This document shows positions 51,039 to 59,501 of a DNA stretch of 64,000 nucleotides, in pieces. The stretch is from Streptomyces sp. P3 (GTDB lineage: Bacteria; Actinomycetota; Actinomycetes; Streptomycetales; Streptomycetaceae). The stretch spans positions 7,192,001 through 7,256,000 of the forward strand of contig NZ_CP028369.1 in assembly GCF_003032475.1 (NCBI RefSeq), written 5' to 3'. Both the position numbers and the translations under genes were made by a program. How positions within the stretch are numbered: position 1 is the stretch's first letter; the number at the start of each line of letters is the position of its first letter. The notes beneath the pieces are model-generated. The model saw only the letters and a program-made list of their open reading frames with translations. It did no database searches and was not told the origin of the DNA.

Positions 51039-51818
51039 TCAGCGGCTGCGGTGGTTCTTGGCCGGCGGCTGTCGCGAGCGGATCGGATTCGTCGGCGGGT
51101 TGGCGTGCCGGGCAGCGAGGGAGTGGACGCGTTCTTCCAGCGCCCCGGCCACGTACACGGCGAGCACTTCCGTGGTCCTAGGGGTGACGACGTTCGGGTC
51201 GCGGGTCGGGAGACTGCGCCCGCTGTCGATGCGCGGTACGGGCTTCGGATCGGCGAGCGCAGCGGTGAACGCGGCGACCATGTACGCAGGAGTGTGCGCG
51301 CCGAAGCGGGCCCGCCACACCGGCCGGTCCGGGCCGAGTGCGGCGGTGACGAACCAGGCGCCCGGTTCTTCCGCGTTGCCCAGCCGCTGGACGTACGCGG
51401 TGCCGTCGGGTGACACGAGGCCGTTGTCCGCGGAGGCGGGCGACCAGACGATCTGTTGGAGCGGCTTGTACGGATCGGATGGTGTGCTCGCGGTTGCGGC
51501 CGGATCGGTGAGGGCGTCGGTAACGGCGGCGATCAGTTCGACCGGGGTGAGGGCGCCGAAGCTCGCGTACCACGCGGGCCGGTCCGGCTCCGCCGCGTGG
51601 TGAAGGGTCCACCACTGGCCGTCGGGTTCGGGCTCCAGGCGCAGGAGGGCTTTCTGGTCGGAGCTGGAGAGCAGGACGCGCGCCATCAGGGGGTCGTTGC
51701 CGTGGCTCCAGCCGCAGGCTCGGTGGAGGGGGATGGTGATCCAGGCGGGGTCGCCGCCACCGGCCAGGTGGCGCGGGGTGATGAAGTCGACCTCGACGGT
51801 CTCGGGAGCCGGGGGCAT
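51039..51818 (-). CDS. DUF317-domain protein (two domains)
   Basis: The 259-residue product has two DUF317 copies. The first opens FITPRHLAGGGDPAWITIPLHRACGWSHG and ends WYASFGALTPVELIAAVTDAL. The second spans IVWSPASADNGLVSPDGTAYV to WRARFGAHTPAYMVAAFTAAL. A Ser/Arg/Pro tail follows. ATG 51818 has GGAAG 5 bases upstream and lies 2 bp after the preceding stop. The role is unknown; the family is confined to actinobacterial elements. Confidence 0.82.
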   Translation of the reverse strand: MPPAPETVEVDFITPRHLAGGGDPAWITIPLHRACGWSHGNDPLMARVLLSSSDQKALLRLEPEPDGQWWTLHHAAEPDRPAWYASFGALTPVELIAAVTDALTDPAATASTPSDPYKPLQQIVWSPASADNGLVSPDGTAYVQRLGNAEEPGAWFVTAALGPDRPVWRARFGAHTPAYMVAAFTAALADPKPVPRIDSGRSLPTRDPNVVTPRTTEVLAVYVAGALEERVHSLAARHANPPTNPIRSRQPPAKNHRSR

Positions 51819-51820
51819 GG

Positions 51821-52339
51821 TCACTTCCGTGCCGGGGTTCGCCGGTCGGCCACGGGAGCCGACGATGGTGCAGGTGCCAGCGGTGAGGGGGCTTTGCGCG
51901 CAGCGGCGTTGATCTCGCGGAGTGTCTTGCCATGGGTGGCCCAGTCGTCGAGGTAGCTCCACGATTCGGCGTGGTACTCGGCGAGGGCGTCGTCGAAGGC
52001 CGTGGTGCCGGGCTTAGCGGTGGCGGGAAGGGCGTCTCGGGTTTCCAGCCACTGCTCGTGCAGCTGCTCGAGCCGGTCGAGGGCGGCGTGCAGAACACCC
52101 AGCTGGTAGACCCAGCGGCTCTGCACGGTACCTTCCGGCAGGCGGCCCAGTTGCGTCTCCGCTGTGGCCAGCAGGTGACGGGCGCCGTAGCGGAGCGATT
52201 CGAACGCCTCGGCGGTGTCGGCGTCGCGCTGGCTCGCGCGCAGGCCGTAGGCGTGGTCGTCGTAGGGCCATCCGTCGAGGTCGGTGTGCTCGTCGGAGTA
52301 AACGTCCCAGGCGTCGAGGATCTTCTTGCTGTCGCTCAC
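51821..52339 (-). CDS. Hypothetical helical protein
   Basis: The 172-residue product begins SDSKKILDAWDVYSDEHTDLDGWPYDDHAYG and continues as amphipathic helices (FESLRYGARHLLATAETQL, LHAALDRLEQLHEQWLETR). The tail is Pro/Ala-rich. GTG 52339 is the first usable start after the DUF317 stop at 52414, though without a clear ribosome site. Family not recognised. Confidence 0.6.
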   Translation of the reverse strand: MSDSKKILDAWDVYSDEHTDLDGWPYDDHAYGLRASQRDADTAEAFESLRYGARHLLATAETQLGRLPEGTVQSRWVYQLGVLHAALDRLEQLHEQWLETRDALPATAKPGTTAFDDALAEYHAESWSYLDDWATHGKTLREINAAARKAPSPLAPAPSSAPVADRRTPARK

Positions 52340-52413
52340 GTAGCGGTCGAGGTGACGGAGGGAGTCGCGGTGTGCGCGGTGATCAGCGGAAATGGGGTAG
52401 GAGTCCTGTCGGT

Positions 52414-53235
52414 TCAGCGGCGGGCGGCTGACTGGGCGGTGTGGGCCTTCGCCGGGGTCGGTGCGGGTCTCGTCAGCTGTCGGCGGGCGGAGCGTGCCCG
52501 GGAGCGGAGCGACTCGATACGCGCGGTGTGTGCGTCGACCACCTGCTGCGGGCGCAGCGGGCTGGGCTCCTGTACGGCGCTGTAGTGGCCGGTGCGGTCG
52601 TACATGCCGCGCTGGAGCGGGCTGGCGTCGACGAGTGCGGTGAGGAACGATCCGACGAGGTGGGCGGGGGTGCGCTCGTCGAAGTAGGCGTGCCAGATGC
52701 GCGGGCCGTGGAACTGTCCGTGGCCGGGCTCGCGGGTCTCGACGTGCCAGGACGGCCGGGAGCTGAATTCGCTCAACGGGCGCAGTTTGATGTGACACAT
52801 GGAGTCGGGCGAGTGCGCCGTGCCGTCTGCGTCGCGGCGCCAGTTCGCCGACGTCACCGGCTGCCACGGGTCCTGCTGTTGTGGCGGCGGGGCGATGAGG
52901 GCGTCGGTGAAGCCGGTGAGGATCTCGGCGGGCACGAGTTCGCCGAACTCGGCGTACCAGCCCGGCTCGGTGTCGGTGGGCTCGGCCCGCAGCCGCCACC
53001 ATGCGGAGGTGGTGGACTGCGGGTCGAACTGGAGGCGGTGGCGCAGGTCGGGGCTGCGCAGCACGATCTCGGCGCTCAACGGGTCGGAGGCGGCGCTCCA
53101 TCCGGCGGCGGCCAGGCCGTGGGTGACGTGGCGGGCGTCTCCGGGGCCGGCGAGGTGGCGGGGGCTGGTGTCGAAGGGGATCTGCCTGGCGTGCTTGTCG
53201 GCGAACGCGGCGAGCTGTCGTTCGCTCAGGGGCAC
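52414..53235 (-). CDS. DUF317-domain protein (two domains)
   Basis: The 273-residue product has a first copy from TSPRHLAGPGDARHVTHGLAAAGW to WYAEFGELVPAEILTGFTDAL, and a second ending IWHAYFDERTPAHLVGSFLTAL. The linker contains DPWQPV and SPDSMCHI. A basic helical tail (ARIESLRSRARSARRQL) could bind nucleic acid. The GTG at 53235 overlaps the upstream gene by 10 bases. Confidence 0.82.
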   Translation of the reverse strand: MPLSERQLAAFADKHARQIPFDTSPRHLAGPGDARHVTHGLAAAGWSAASDPLSAEIVLRSPDLRHRLQFDPQSTTSAWWRLRAEPTDTEPGWYAEFGELVPAEILTGFTDALIAPPPQQQDPWQPVTSANWRRDADGTAHSPDSMCHIKLRPLSEFSSRPSWHVETREPGHGQFHGPRIWHAYFDERTPAHLVGSFLTALVDASPLQRGMYDRTGHYSAVQEPSPLRPQQVVDAHTARIESLRSRARSARRQLTRPAPTPAKAHTAQSAARR

Positions 53236-53582
53236 CGGGCGTCTCCCGGCTCACTCGCGGCGGTGCTGCCGTACAGGTCGCGGAGGTCGTCCAGGATGTA
53301 GTGGAGGGTGTGCTGGTCGGCCTGCTCCCACGCGGCCGTGCGCAACTCGGTGATCAGAAGGTCGACCTGTGCGGTGCGCGGCGTGTCCGGGTGTTCCTGC
53401 AGGGTGCGGGCGAGGGCGCGCAGGGTGTCGGCGAGTTGGACGGGCAGGCCCGTGTATTCGTCGAGGAGGGGCTCGACGAGGGCGAGGGCTTCCACGGGGT
53501 CAGGGTTCTCGCGCAGGTAGTCGGTGAGGTCAGACAGGGTTTCGGTCGCGGTGTGGATGGTGTCCGGGGTGAGTGCGGGCAT
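53226..53582 (-). CDS. Small hypothetical helical protein
   Basis: The 118-residue product is acidic and helical (TIHTATETLSDLTDYLRENP, LALVEPLLDEYTGLPVQL, LRALARTLQEHP). ATG 53582 follows AAGGAG at ideal spacing. It is similar in style to the protein at 54410-54793 and may be a paralogue or partner of the adjacent DUF317 proteins. Function unknown. Confidence 0.65.
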   Translation of the reverse strand: MPALTPDTIHTATETLSDLTDYLRENPDPVEALALVEPLLDEYTGLPVQLADTLRALARTLQEHPDTPRTAQVDLLITELRTAAWEQADQHTLHYILDDLRDLYGSTAASEPGDARCP

Positions 53583-53609
53583 CGGGCTCCTTGGGACGGG
53601 TGTGTCGGG

Positions 53610-54413
53610 TCAGCGGCGGGTCCGGGCGCCGCCGGCCGGGGTATGGGTACGGGCGGTGGTGCGTGGCCGTGTGCTTCGAGCGCTGCCCTGGGCCCAGGTG
53701 GCGGCGCGGGCGGCCGTGATCCGGGCCTGTTGCCACGCACTGAGCTGGGAGGGCTTGACGGAGACCGACCAGGTGCGGATCTGTGCGCTGTGCGGGACGC
53801 GCCCGCGCGGGCGCATCACGGGATCGGGATTGGCGAGTTCGGCCGAGAGGGCTTGTACCAGGTGCATCGGGGTGTTAGGCGTGAAGTTGGCCGTCCAGCC
53901 GTTTCCCTGCTGGTCCTTCGCTCCGGTCCACCACATCGCCGTGCCGTCGGGGCTGTGGTGGTACTGCATCCACGCGGTGCCGTCGGGGCTGGTCGCGGTG
54001 TAGTGCTCGCCCTCGGAACGCGTGTGCCAGTTCTGCTCCTGCAGGGGCGCCCAGACGTTGGGGGCGTGGGCGGAGCGGGGTCGGGTGAGGGTGTCGGTCA
54101 TACCGGCGACGATCTCCACCGGCGTCTGCCGGCCCAGGTTCGCCGTCCATTCGCCGTTCAGGCCGTCCGCTTGGCCGTGGATGGTCCACCCGCCGGGCAG
54201 GATGTAGGGGTCGTAGGCGACACGGACGGTGCGGTCGGGGCTCTCCATGAGTAGCGGGCCGTTCGTCTTGGACTTGTCCCGCCAGCCCGAGGCGCGCAGG
54301 AACTCCGAGACGTGCCGGACGTCGCCGCCGCCGGCGAGGGCACGGGGCTGGACGAGGTAGTGCTGCTCGGTCTGCTCGCCTGGCCCCCAGCCCTGCCATT
54401 GCTTCTTCTTCAC
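53610..54413 (-). CDS. DUF317-domain protein (two domains)
   Basis: The 267-residue product opens KKKQWQGWGPGEQTEQHYLVQPRALAGGGD, the N-terminal DUF317 signature with a preceding basic Trp-rich segment. The first copy ends WTANLGRQTPVEIVAGMTDTL and the second NGWTANFTPNTPMHLVQALSAEL. A long Arg/Thr-rich tail follows. The GTG at 54413 overlaps the upstream stop (GTGA), giving coupled expression with the small helical protein. Confidence 0.82.
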   Translation of the reverse strand: MKKKQWQGWGPGEQTEQHYLVQPRALAGGGDVRHVSEFLRASGWRDKSKTNGPLLMESPDRTVRVAYDPYILPGGWTIHGQADGLNGEWTANLGRQTPVEIVAGMTDTLTRPRSAHAPNVWAPLQEQNWHTRSEGEHYTATSPDGTAWMQYHHSPDGTAMWWTGAKDQQGNGWTANFTPNTPMHLVQALSAELANPDPVMRPRGRVPHSAQIRTWSVSVKPSQLSAWQQARITAARAATWAQGSARSTRPRTTARTHTPAGGARTRR

Positions 54414-54793
54414 CGGTGCCGCCGGACGACGAGCGGTGCGGGGGCCGGGGGCTTCGCCGCGGTGGTGGCGGGCTGGGTGCCGACGTGCTGCAGGGTGTCC
54501 TTGTGTTCGTCCAGGTCGAGGGTGATGTCGTGCAGTTCGTTCGAGGCGCGGCCCAGGGCGAGCCACACCTCTGCGGGGATGGTGCCTCGTTCGGCCTGGT
54601 CTTTGGCGAACACGCTGCCGGTGGCGACGAGGTGGGTGATGCCGCCGAGGACTCCGGTGTCGGGGTCGAGGACGCGGGCGATGACCTGCGCGGCCTGGGG
54701 AGGGGGAAGTTGAGAGAGGTGGTCGGCGAGCTGGCCGAGCTGGCGGGTGATCTCGTCGGCCAGTCTCACCGGGTAGGGGGCGGGGTGGGACAT
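54410..54793 (-). CDS. Small hypothetical helical protein
   Basis: The 127-residue product is mostly helical (VRLADEITRQLGQLADHLSQL, AAQVIARVLDPDTGVLGGITHLV, LDEHKDTLQHVG). Like the gene at 53226 it directly precedes a DUF317 gene, so the pair small-helical plus DUF317 appears twice. Function unknown. Confidence 0.63.
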   Translation of the reverse strand: MSHPAPYPVRLADEITRQLGQLADHLSQLPPPQAAQVIARVLDPDTGVLGGITHLVATGSVFAKDQAERGTIPAEVWLALGRASNELHDITLDLDEHKDTLQHVGTQPATTAAKPPAPAPLVVRRHR

Positions 54794-54816
54794 GCTCCTC
54801 CGGGGCAGGGGAACGG

Positions 54817-54975
54817 TCAGTGGTGGTGCCGGTGGCCGACGCGCTGGGTCTCGGCGAGGACGGCCTCCGGGCGGGCGCCGGCCAGCAGGGTGGTGCGGCC
54901 GGGGCCGGTCGGGATGCAGGCGCGCAGGTAGCGGCGGAACAGGGCTGTCGCGAGTCGGGGTTGGAGCCGGTTGCT
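54817..54975 (-). other. Coding-like tail without a usable start codon
   Basis: The minus frame ending at TGA 54817 reads LQPRLATALFRRYLRACIP and then TLLAGARPEAVLAETQRVG, with typical codon use. No ATG, GTG or TTG occurs in frame back to the terminator at 55035, so this is probably the remnant of a small gene, or uses a rare start such as ATC near 54972. Confidence 0.3.
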
Positions 54976-55034
54976 GATGGGTGGGGGTGTGCGGGCTGCT
55001 ACGGGTTTCTCCGGGATCGAGCGGTGCGGTGGGT

Positions 55035-55057
55035 GGCCCCGGCGAGGTGCCGGGGCC
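55035..55057 (-). terminator. Stem-loop after the gene at 55069
   Basis: GGCCCCGGC (55035-55043) pairs with GCCGGGGCC (55049-55057), loop GAGGT. It begins 12 bp past the stop at 55069 on the minus strand and divides the long operon-like block into two. Confidence 0.65.
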
Positions 55058-55068
55058 GCCCAGGGGTT

Positions 55069-55476
55069 TTACGGGGCGCGCCGGGCCTGTGCGGGGCGCG
55101 AGGGGGAGCCGGCCGGTGCCGGGTGCTGTGCGGCAGGGCGGGCCGCGCGGGTACGTATGTCGTGCACGGCCTGCCGGTAGGTGGCTTCCTCGAAGACGTC
55201 GGGCGTGCAGTTGACCTCGTACCCGGCCAGGAGCAGGGCGGGGATGGCTCGGGTCGCCACGCGCTTCTGCTCGTCGGCACCGAGGTGTTCGGGCACCGTG
55301 TGCCAGATGTACAGCGGCGCGCCCGTGGGGTATTCGTGGCGTTCCAGGCCGAGCTGTTCCAGCAGGTCATGGAGCTGGGCGGGGGCGCCGGTGGGGGTGT
55401 CGGCGTGGAGGGTGGTCGTCAGGGCCTTGATGTAGATCTCGACGTCCGTGCCGTACTCGTCGGCCAGGTTGGCCAT
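55069..55476 (-). CDS. Hypothetical protein of the conjugative element
   Basis: The 135-residue product begins ANLADEYGTDVEIYIKALTTTLHADTPTGAPAQLHDLLEQLG. The segment YEVNCTPDVFEEATYRQAVHDIR matches a motif seen in the neighbour at 56918 (AAGYHVDCDEDF), so a small alpha/beta fold with a LxAAGYxVxCxxD segment may be shared. ATG 55476. Family not recognised. Confidence 0.62.
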   Translation of the reverse strand: MANLADEYGTDVEIYIKALTTTLHADTPTGAPAQLHDLLEQLGLERHEYPTGAPLYIWHTVPEHLGADEQKRVATRAIPALLLAGYEVNCTPDVFEEATYRQAVHDIRTRAARPAAQHPAPAGSPSRPAQARRAP

Positions 55477-55492
55477 GTGTTTCCCTCTGGGA

Positions 55493-56140
55493 TCAACGGT
55501 GGCGGGAAGCCGAGGGGTGGGCAGCGCTCGGCGGCGGTGTGAGGGCCGCCGGCTGCGGAGCCCGGGCGGCGTGGTTGCGGGCGTGGAGGATCACGCACGC
55601 GGCCTGGCTCATGGAGTTCGCGGTGTCCCTGAGCCGTGCGAGGGGTTCGGGTTCCTCGCCGGGGGCCGCCCTCTGGAGGGCACTGGCAGCGATCCAGGCC
55701 CGGACGACCACTTCCCTGGTAAGGGGCAGCAGCCCATTGACCGGGGCGGCGATCTCGGTCAGCACCTCGGCCACCGCACTGCTGGTCTTGGCGGCAGAGG
55801 CCCGCTCGGCGAGCTGGGTGAGGAAGCGCAGGGCCGCGTTGTGTTCGCTGTCCGGTGTGACCAGCGCATTCAGGGCGGGGTCGAGGTGGACGCTGTGACC
55901 GGCGGCAAGCAGGGCGTGCGAGGCAGCGGTCGCCTTCAGGCGCTGGCGCTCGACGGGCAGGCCGTGGGGAAGCCGGTGGTAGTCCCCGCTCGGTCCGGGA
56001 GCGGAGAGGAAGCCGCCGGTTCGCTGGAGAATGTAAGCCGCCTTCTCGGTGCCGCCGATGGCGACGACGAGGCCGGTGCGGGGGTCCTTGGTGATGGTGA
56101 TGTACTCCAGCACCCAGAACTCGGGCTCCGTCTGCTTCAT
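55493..56140 (-). CDS. Hypothetical protein of the conjugative element
   Basis: The 215-residue product begins with a beta-rich start (EFWVLEYITITKDPRTGLVVAIGG), then ILQRTGGFLSAPGP and ATAASHALLAAGHSVHLDPALN (the repeated LxxAGHxVxLDP pattern), and a helical second half. ATG 56140 overlaps the stop of the upstream gene (ATGA). Function unknown. Confidence 0.63.
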   Translation of the reverse strand: MKQTEPEFWVLEYITITKDPRTGLVVAIGGTEKAAYILQRTGGFLSAPGPSGDYHRLPHGLPVERQRLKATAASHALLAAGHSVHLDPALNALVTPDSEHNAALRFLTQLAERASAAKTSSAVAEVLTEIAAPVNGLLPLTREVVVRAWIAASALQRAAPGEEPEPLARLRDTANSMSQAACVILHARNHAARAPQPAALTPPPSAAHPSASRHR

Positions 56141-56895
56141 CGAGCCCTGGTGGCCGGCGCACGACTGCCGGCCGGGGAGGGCGGCATGGAGGCTGGGGCG
56201 GAGGTGGGCGCGGTCCGGCCTGCGGGGTGCTGGAGGGCGGTGCCGATGCCGAGTGCGTCGAGTTGCGGGCCGAGCTCGCGCAGGGCGCGCGCCTGCGCTC
56301 TGGTGTTGTCGCCGCTGAGGCGGTAGATGCCGCTCTGCGGGTCCTGGACGAAGCCGTGGGCGACGAGGATCGCGCCGGCACGGTCGCCGACGGGGGCGGT
56401 GGCGACGCTGCCGTCCGGCTGCCAGGTCAGGACGACCCGGCCCGGCTGGGAGGGCTGGATGCCACCCAGGGCGTTGTGCCGGACCTGGGCGAGGGCGCTG
56501 TCGTAGCGGGCGAGCAGGTCGCCGGCTATCTGCTCCGCGCTCAGGAACGGGTCGTCCGCCAGGGGGATGCCGTTGGGCTCGGGGACGCCGCGGTACGCCT
56601 CGTCGGGCAGGGCGCGGGGGGCGACGGCGGCGATGAGGAATCCGTCGCGTCCGTCGTGCCGGTCCACAAGGACGAGCTGGGCACCGTCGGGGCGGCTCAG
56701 GACGGCTGCCTGCCGCAGCGGGTGCTCGGCGAGGGACGCGGCGACAAGGTCCAAGTCCCAGATACGGTCGGCCAGTTCGGCGAGGTCGTCCTTGGCCTCC
56801 GGCGGGAAATGAGTGCTGGTCCAGGTGTCGGGGAGTTCGCCGGCGAGGACGTCGGCGTACGAGGCGAGGCGCTCGGAGGTGTCGTAGTCGTGCAT
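56137..56895 (-). CDS. Hypothetical protein of the conjugative element
   Basis: The 252-residue product begins HDYDTSERLASYADVLAGELPDTW. The body is alpha/beta with a beta-rich central part (AAVLSRPDGAQLVLVDRHDG, VVLTWQPDGSVATAP) and a repeat-like segment GAILVAHGFVQDPQSGIYRLSGD. ATG 56895 follows AAGGAC at 5 bases, better than an ATG 5 codons upstream. The family is not known to me. Confidence 0.63.
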   Translation of the reverse strand: MHDYDTSERLASYADVLAGELPDTWTSTHFPPEAKDDLAELADRIWDLDLVAASLAEHPLRQAAVLSRPDGAQLVLVDRHDGRDGFLIAAVAPRALPDEAYRGVPEPNGIPLADDPFLSAEQIAGDLLARYDSALAQVRHNALGGIQPSQPGRVVLTWQPDGSVATAPVGDRAGAILVAHGFVQDPQSGIYRLSGDNTRAQARALRELGPQLDALGIGTALQHPAGRTAPTSAPASMPPSPAGSRAPATRAR

Positions 56896-56917
56896 GGTGT
56901 CCTTGGGCAAAGTAGGG

Positions 56918-57613
56918 TCAGCGGCGCAGTCCGGCGGCCACGGGGGGCGGCGGGACCGGGAGCGTGCGCGGCGGGGGCGGGCAGGCGCACACGGCGGAGC
57001 GTTCGCGTTCGGGGGCGGGGACCTCCCCGCTGCAGGTGCTGCGGCCCGGGTGCGGGGCGTGCCGGTCGGCGAGGGCGTTGCGGGTGTGGGCGACGTCGGT
57101 GCGGATGACGTGCAGGTGCTCGTCGACGAGGTAGCGCAACCGCCGTGCGATGTAGGGGTCGGCCGCCTGGCCGAGCCCGTCGTGGAAGTCGGCGGTGGCG
57201 ATGAGCACTTCCTCCAGCGCGGCGAGGATGCCGTCGTGGGCTGCGGTCAGCTCGGTCAGGGCGTCGGCCGCCTCTTCCGTGGTGGTGGCTTCGCGTATGC
57301 GCTCGGCGATGTGGGCTACGGAGGAGCCCAGCGAGAGGTAACTGGCCGGCCGGTAGTCAGTGTCGAAGTCCTCGTCGCAGTCGACGTGGTACCCGGCGGC
57401 CCGGAGGCGGGCGACGGCGTCGATGGCGAGATCGGACTCGCCGTCCTCGGTGAGGCCGGTGGGGGCGCGGTGGTAGGTCTCGTGGACGCGGACAACGGCG
57501 ATGAAACCCGCGCGCTGCAGGACGCTGTGCGCCTCGGAGTCGCCGCCGCGGGCGAGGAGTTCGTCGGAGTGCGGGTCACGGCGGATGTCCAGGAAGCGGT
57601 CGGTACGGGGCAA
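56918..57613 (-). CDS. Hypothetical protein of the conjugative element
   Basis: The 231-residue product has two repeats of an alpha/beta motif (SEAHSVLQRAGFIAVVRVHETYHRAP and AVARLRAAGYHVDCDEDFDTDYRP), followed by a helical bundle (VAHIAERIREATTTEEAADAL onward) and a Pro-rich Cys-containing tail. TTG 57613 has AGGAG 10 bases upstream. Function unknown. Confidence 0.63.
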   Translation of the reverse strand: MPRTDRFLDIRRDPHSDELLARGGDSEAHSVLQRAGFIAVVRVHETYHRAPTGLTEDGESDLAIDAVARLRAAGYHVDCDEDFDTDYRPASYLSLGSSVAHIAERIREATTTEEAADALTELTAAHDGILAALEEVLIATADFHDGLGQAADPYIARRLRYLVDEHLHVIRTDVAHTRNALADRHAPHPGRSTCSGEVPAPERERSAVCACPPPPRTLPVPPPPVAAGLRR

Positions 57614-57626
57614 GGAGACGTTTCTC

Positions 57627-58472
57627 CTACGGCGATCGGTGGGCGGTGTACCGGGCGGCGGGTGGTGCGGCGGCGACCCGGGGCTGGACCAGGTGGGCCG
57701 CGGTAGTGTCCAGGTCCTGCTGGATGGCGTGGAGGCGGCGGGCGATCAGCTCCAGGCGGTGCGCCGTGTCGGTGCCGGCGGCGCCGGGCTGGCGTGCGAC
57801 TCGGTGCGCGGTGTGCTCGATGAGTCCGCGGACCGTGGCCAGCGGACCGACTTGCTCGTCGGCGAGCTGCGTGAGGACGCTCGCGAGCTGGGCCGATGCC
57901 GTGGGCGCCGGCCGGAGGGCGGGCCGCGCCGTGGGGACGGAGCGCACGGGAATCAGGCGGAGGTCCTGCTCGATGCGGCGCGCCTCGTCCGCAAGGCGCC
58001 GCAGGATGTCGGCGGGCGGTGCGTGCCACGCGCCGTCGAGGCTGATCAGATTGGCGATCAAATCGAGGCGTCCGGGCTGCGCCTGAACGGCAATCCACCG
58101 GCACCCGCGCTCCTTGCCGGGAATCTCGATGTCGGCGGCCCGCGCGAGCCGGTGAGCGATTTCAGCCCACTCGGGGCCGGTCAGCTCCCGGTCGTCCGGA
58201 TGAAGCCGGATGTCAAGGTGGAGGATCGCCCGTCGGTCGTCGTCCGGGCTGGCGGCGAACGGATGCTCCAGATACGGGTCTTCGAGGTGCTCGGCCCACT
58301 GGACGGACGTCCAGATCCTCTGCTCGTCGTCCAGGGTGAAGTAATCCAGGCCCGGCCAGTGGGCGACGATCGTGTATTCCGTCAGGCCCTCGTGAGGCGA
58401 GACCGGCCGCGCCAGCGCCTCGGCGAGCGGGCCGTGCGGCGTGTGGGTCCGCTCGTGCAGGCGGGGAATCAC
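57627..58472 (-). CDS. Relaxase/mobilisation-nuclease-like protein lacking the histidine motif
   Basis: In the 281-residue product, the centre resembles actinobacterial relaxases: LHLDIRLHPDDRELTGPEWAEIAHRLARA, then GCRWIAVQAQPGRLDLIANLISLDG, then DEARRIEQDLRLIPV. In active relaxases the second segment reads like CRWVAVRHxDDHIHIVAxLV, with the metal-binding histidines. Here they are replaced (QPGRLDLI), and no tyrosine nucleophile near the N-terminus is obvious. The start MIPRL resembles the relaxase MIPK start. It probably kept a DNA-binding or scaffold role. ATG 58472 overlaps the upstream stop. Confidence 0.62.
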   Translation of the reverse strand: MIPRLHERTHTPHGPLAEALARPVSPHEGLTEYTIVAHWPGLDYFTLDDEQRIWTSVQWAEHLEDPYLEHPFAASPDDDRRAILHLDIRLHPDDRELTGPEWAEIAHRLARAADIEIPGKERGCRWIAVQAQPGRLDLIANLISLDGAWHAPPADILRRLADEARRIEQDLRLIPVRSVPTARPALRPAPTASAQLASVLTQLADEQVGPLATVRGLIEHTAHRVARQPGAAGTDTAHRLELIARRLHAIQQDLDTTAAHLVQPRVAAAPPAARYTAHRSP

Positions 58473-58894
58473 CAGCCGCCCCGAACGTCGGCGATGTGCA
58501 CCAACTGGTTGAGGGCGGTGGTGGTGTACCAGCCGCAGTCGATCAGCTCGTTGCGGTCGGCGTACCGCGGCAGGAGGGCGTCTTCCATGGCCCGCAGGTA
58601 GATCAGGCAGTCCGGGCAGCGGCGCGAGAGGTGTACGAGGTAGCGGGGGTGGCCGGTGACGTAGGACTGGGCGCCGCCGGTCGCATCACGCAGCCGCCAC
58701 CCGTCCTCGTCGGTCGGGGTGTGCCAGGACGGGGCAACGATGCGCATCGCGTCGCCCCACAGTTCCCCGCCGGCCACCCCCTTCAGGACGACGACGGTGT
58801 CACCGGCCTGGAAGTGCTGGTGCGTGATGTCCCGGGCGGGGGTGAGCGGGTCGGGCGTCGGCGCGAAGGCCGACGTGGGCGGGGGCTGGGACAT
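58469..58894 (-). CDS. Hypothetical protein with a CxxC motif
   Basis: The 141-residue product has a beta-rich middle (AGDTVVVLKGVAGGELWGDAMRIV, GWRLRDATGGAQSYVTG) and a C-terminal CPDCLIYLRAMEDALLP that may bind zinc. ATG 58894 is chosen; an upstream extension is basic and poor. It is coupled by 4 bases to the relaxase-like gene. Function unknown. Confidence 0.63.
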   Translation of the reverse strand: MSQPPPTSAFAPTPDPLTPARDITHQHFQAGDTVVVLKGVAGGELWGDAMRIVAPSWHTPTDEDGWRLRDATGGAQSYVTGHPRYLVHLSRRCPDCLIYLRAMEDALLPRYADRNELIDCGWYTTTALNQLVHIADVRGGW

Positions 58895-58929
58895 GCGGTT
58901 CCTTCCACGCAATCGGTGGCGGGGTGGGA

Positions 58930-58987
58930 GGAACAATGGTCCGGAGGAACGCCGGTTTGGCTAACCGGCGTTTCCCGGCTATGTTCC
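58930..58987. repeat. Structured motif copy 2: stem-loop with conserved GCTATGTT flank
   Basis: AACGCCGGTT (58948-58957) pairs with AACCGGCGTT (58963-58972) around the loop TGGCT. It is followed by GCTATGTT and CC. TGTTCC (58982-58987) can pair with GGAACA (58930-58935) to close an outer stem. The upper stem, loop and GCTATGTT match copy 1 at 17516-17597, and the lower stem bases differ in a compensating way. It lies in the short gap between two minus-strand genes. Confidence 0.6.
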
Positions 58988-58994
58988 CCCGCCG

Positions 58995-59489
58995 TCAGCG
59001 GAACGGGTTCTCCGTACCGCGGTCGTTCTCGCCTGCAGCGTCGAGAAGTTCGAGCAGGTCAGTGCCCTCGGCGTCGCGCTGGTCGATCCACCATCCGGCG
59101 GCGGTGATGGCGCGGGCCTTCTCCTCCAGCTCCGCCCAGTCAGCCTCGTCCCAACTCCCCTCCATGACGAGCGCGGTGTGCGCGGCCGTCATCAGCTGGT
59201 GGCGGGAGCGCTCGCCCCAGTCCAGGGCCTTGGCCGGGCCTTCCAACTGCGGCATGTCGAACTGCTTCGCCCACGCGACGGCAGCCTCCTGCTCAGCGGC
59301 GCGCTTGGCCGCGAGCCACTCCTTGGACTCGGTGTCGGCGTCGCGCGTTGCCTTCCAGCAGTCGGCGCAGTCCTTGGCTGAGAGCCAGCGGGCGAACCCT
59401 GCCCGCTTGTCGGCAGGACGGCCGGACAGGTCATGAACCACCTGGTGGGAGCACGCGTGTTCCACTGTCCAATGGGTACGGACGGCCAT
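58995..59489 (-). CDS. Hypothetical protein with Cys/His pairs
   Basis: The 164-residue product begins RTHWTVEHACSHQVVHDLSG and contains SAKDCADCWKAT. The spacing of Cys/His residues suggests a zinc-binding N-terminus. The rest is helical and Trp/Ala-rich (EWLAAKRAAEQEAAVAWAKQ, WDEADWAELEEKARAITAAGW). Such small proteins are common cargo on Streptomyces plasmids. Function unknown. Confidence 0.66.
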   Translation of the reverse strand: MAVRTHWTVEHACSHQVVHDLSGRPADKRAGFARWLSAKDCADCWKATRDADTESKEWLAAKRAAEQEAAVAWAKQFDMPQLEGPAKALDWGERSRHQLMTAAHTALVMEGSWDEADWAELEEKARAITAAGWWIDQRDAEGTDLLELLDAAGENDRGTENPFR

Positions 59490-59501
59490 AAATGGATCTC
59501 C

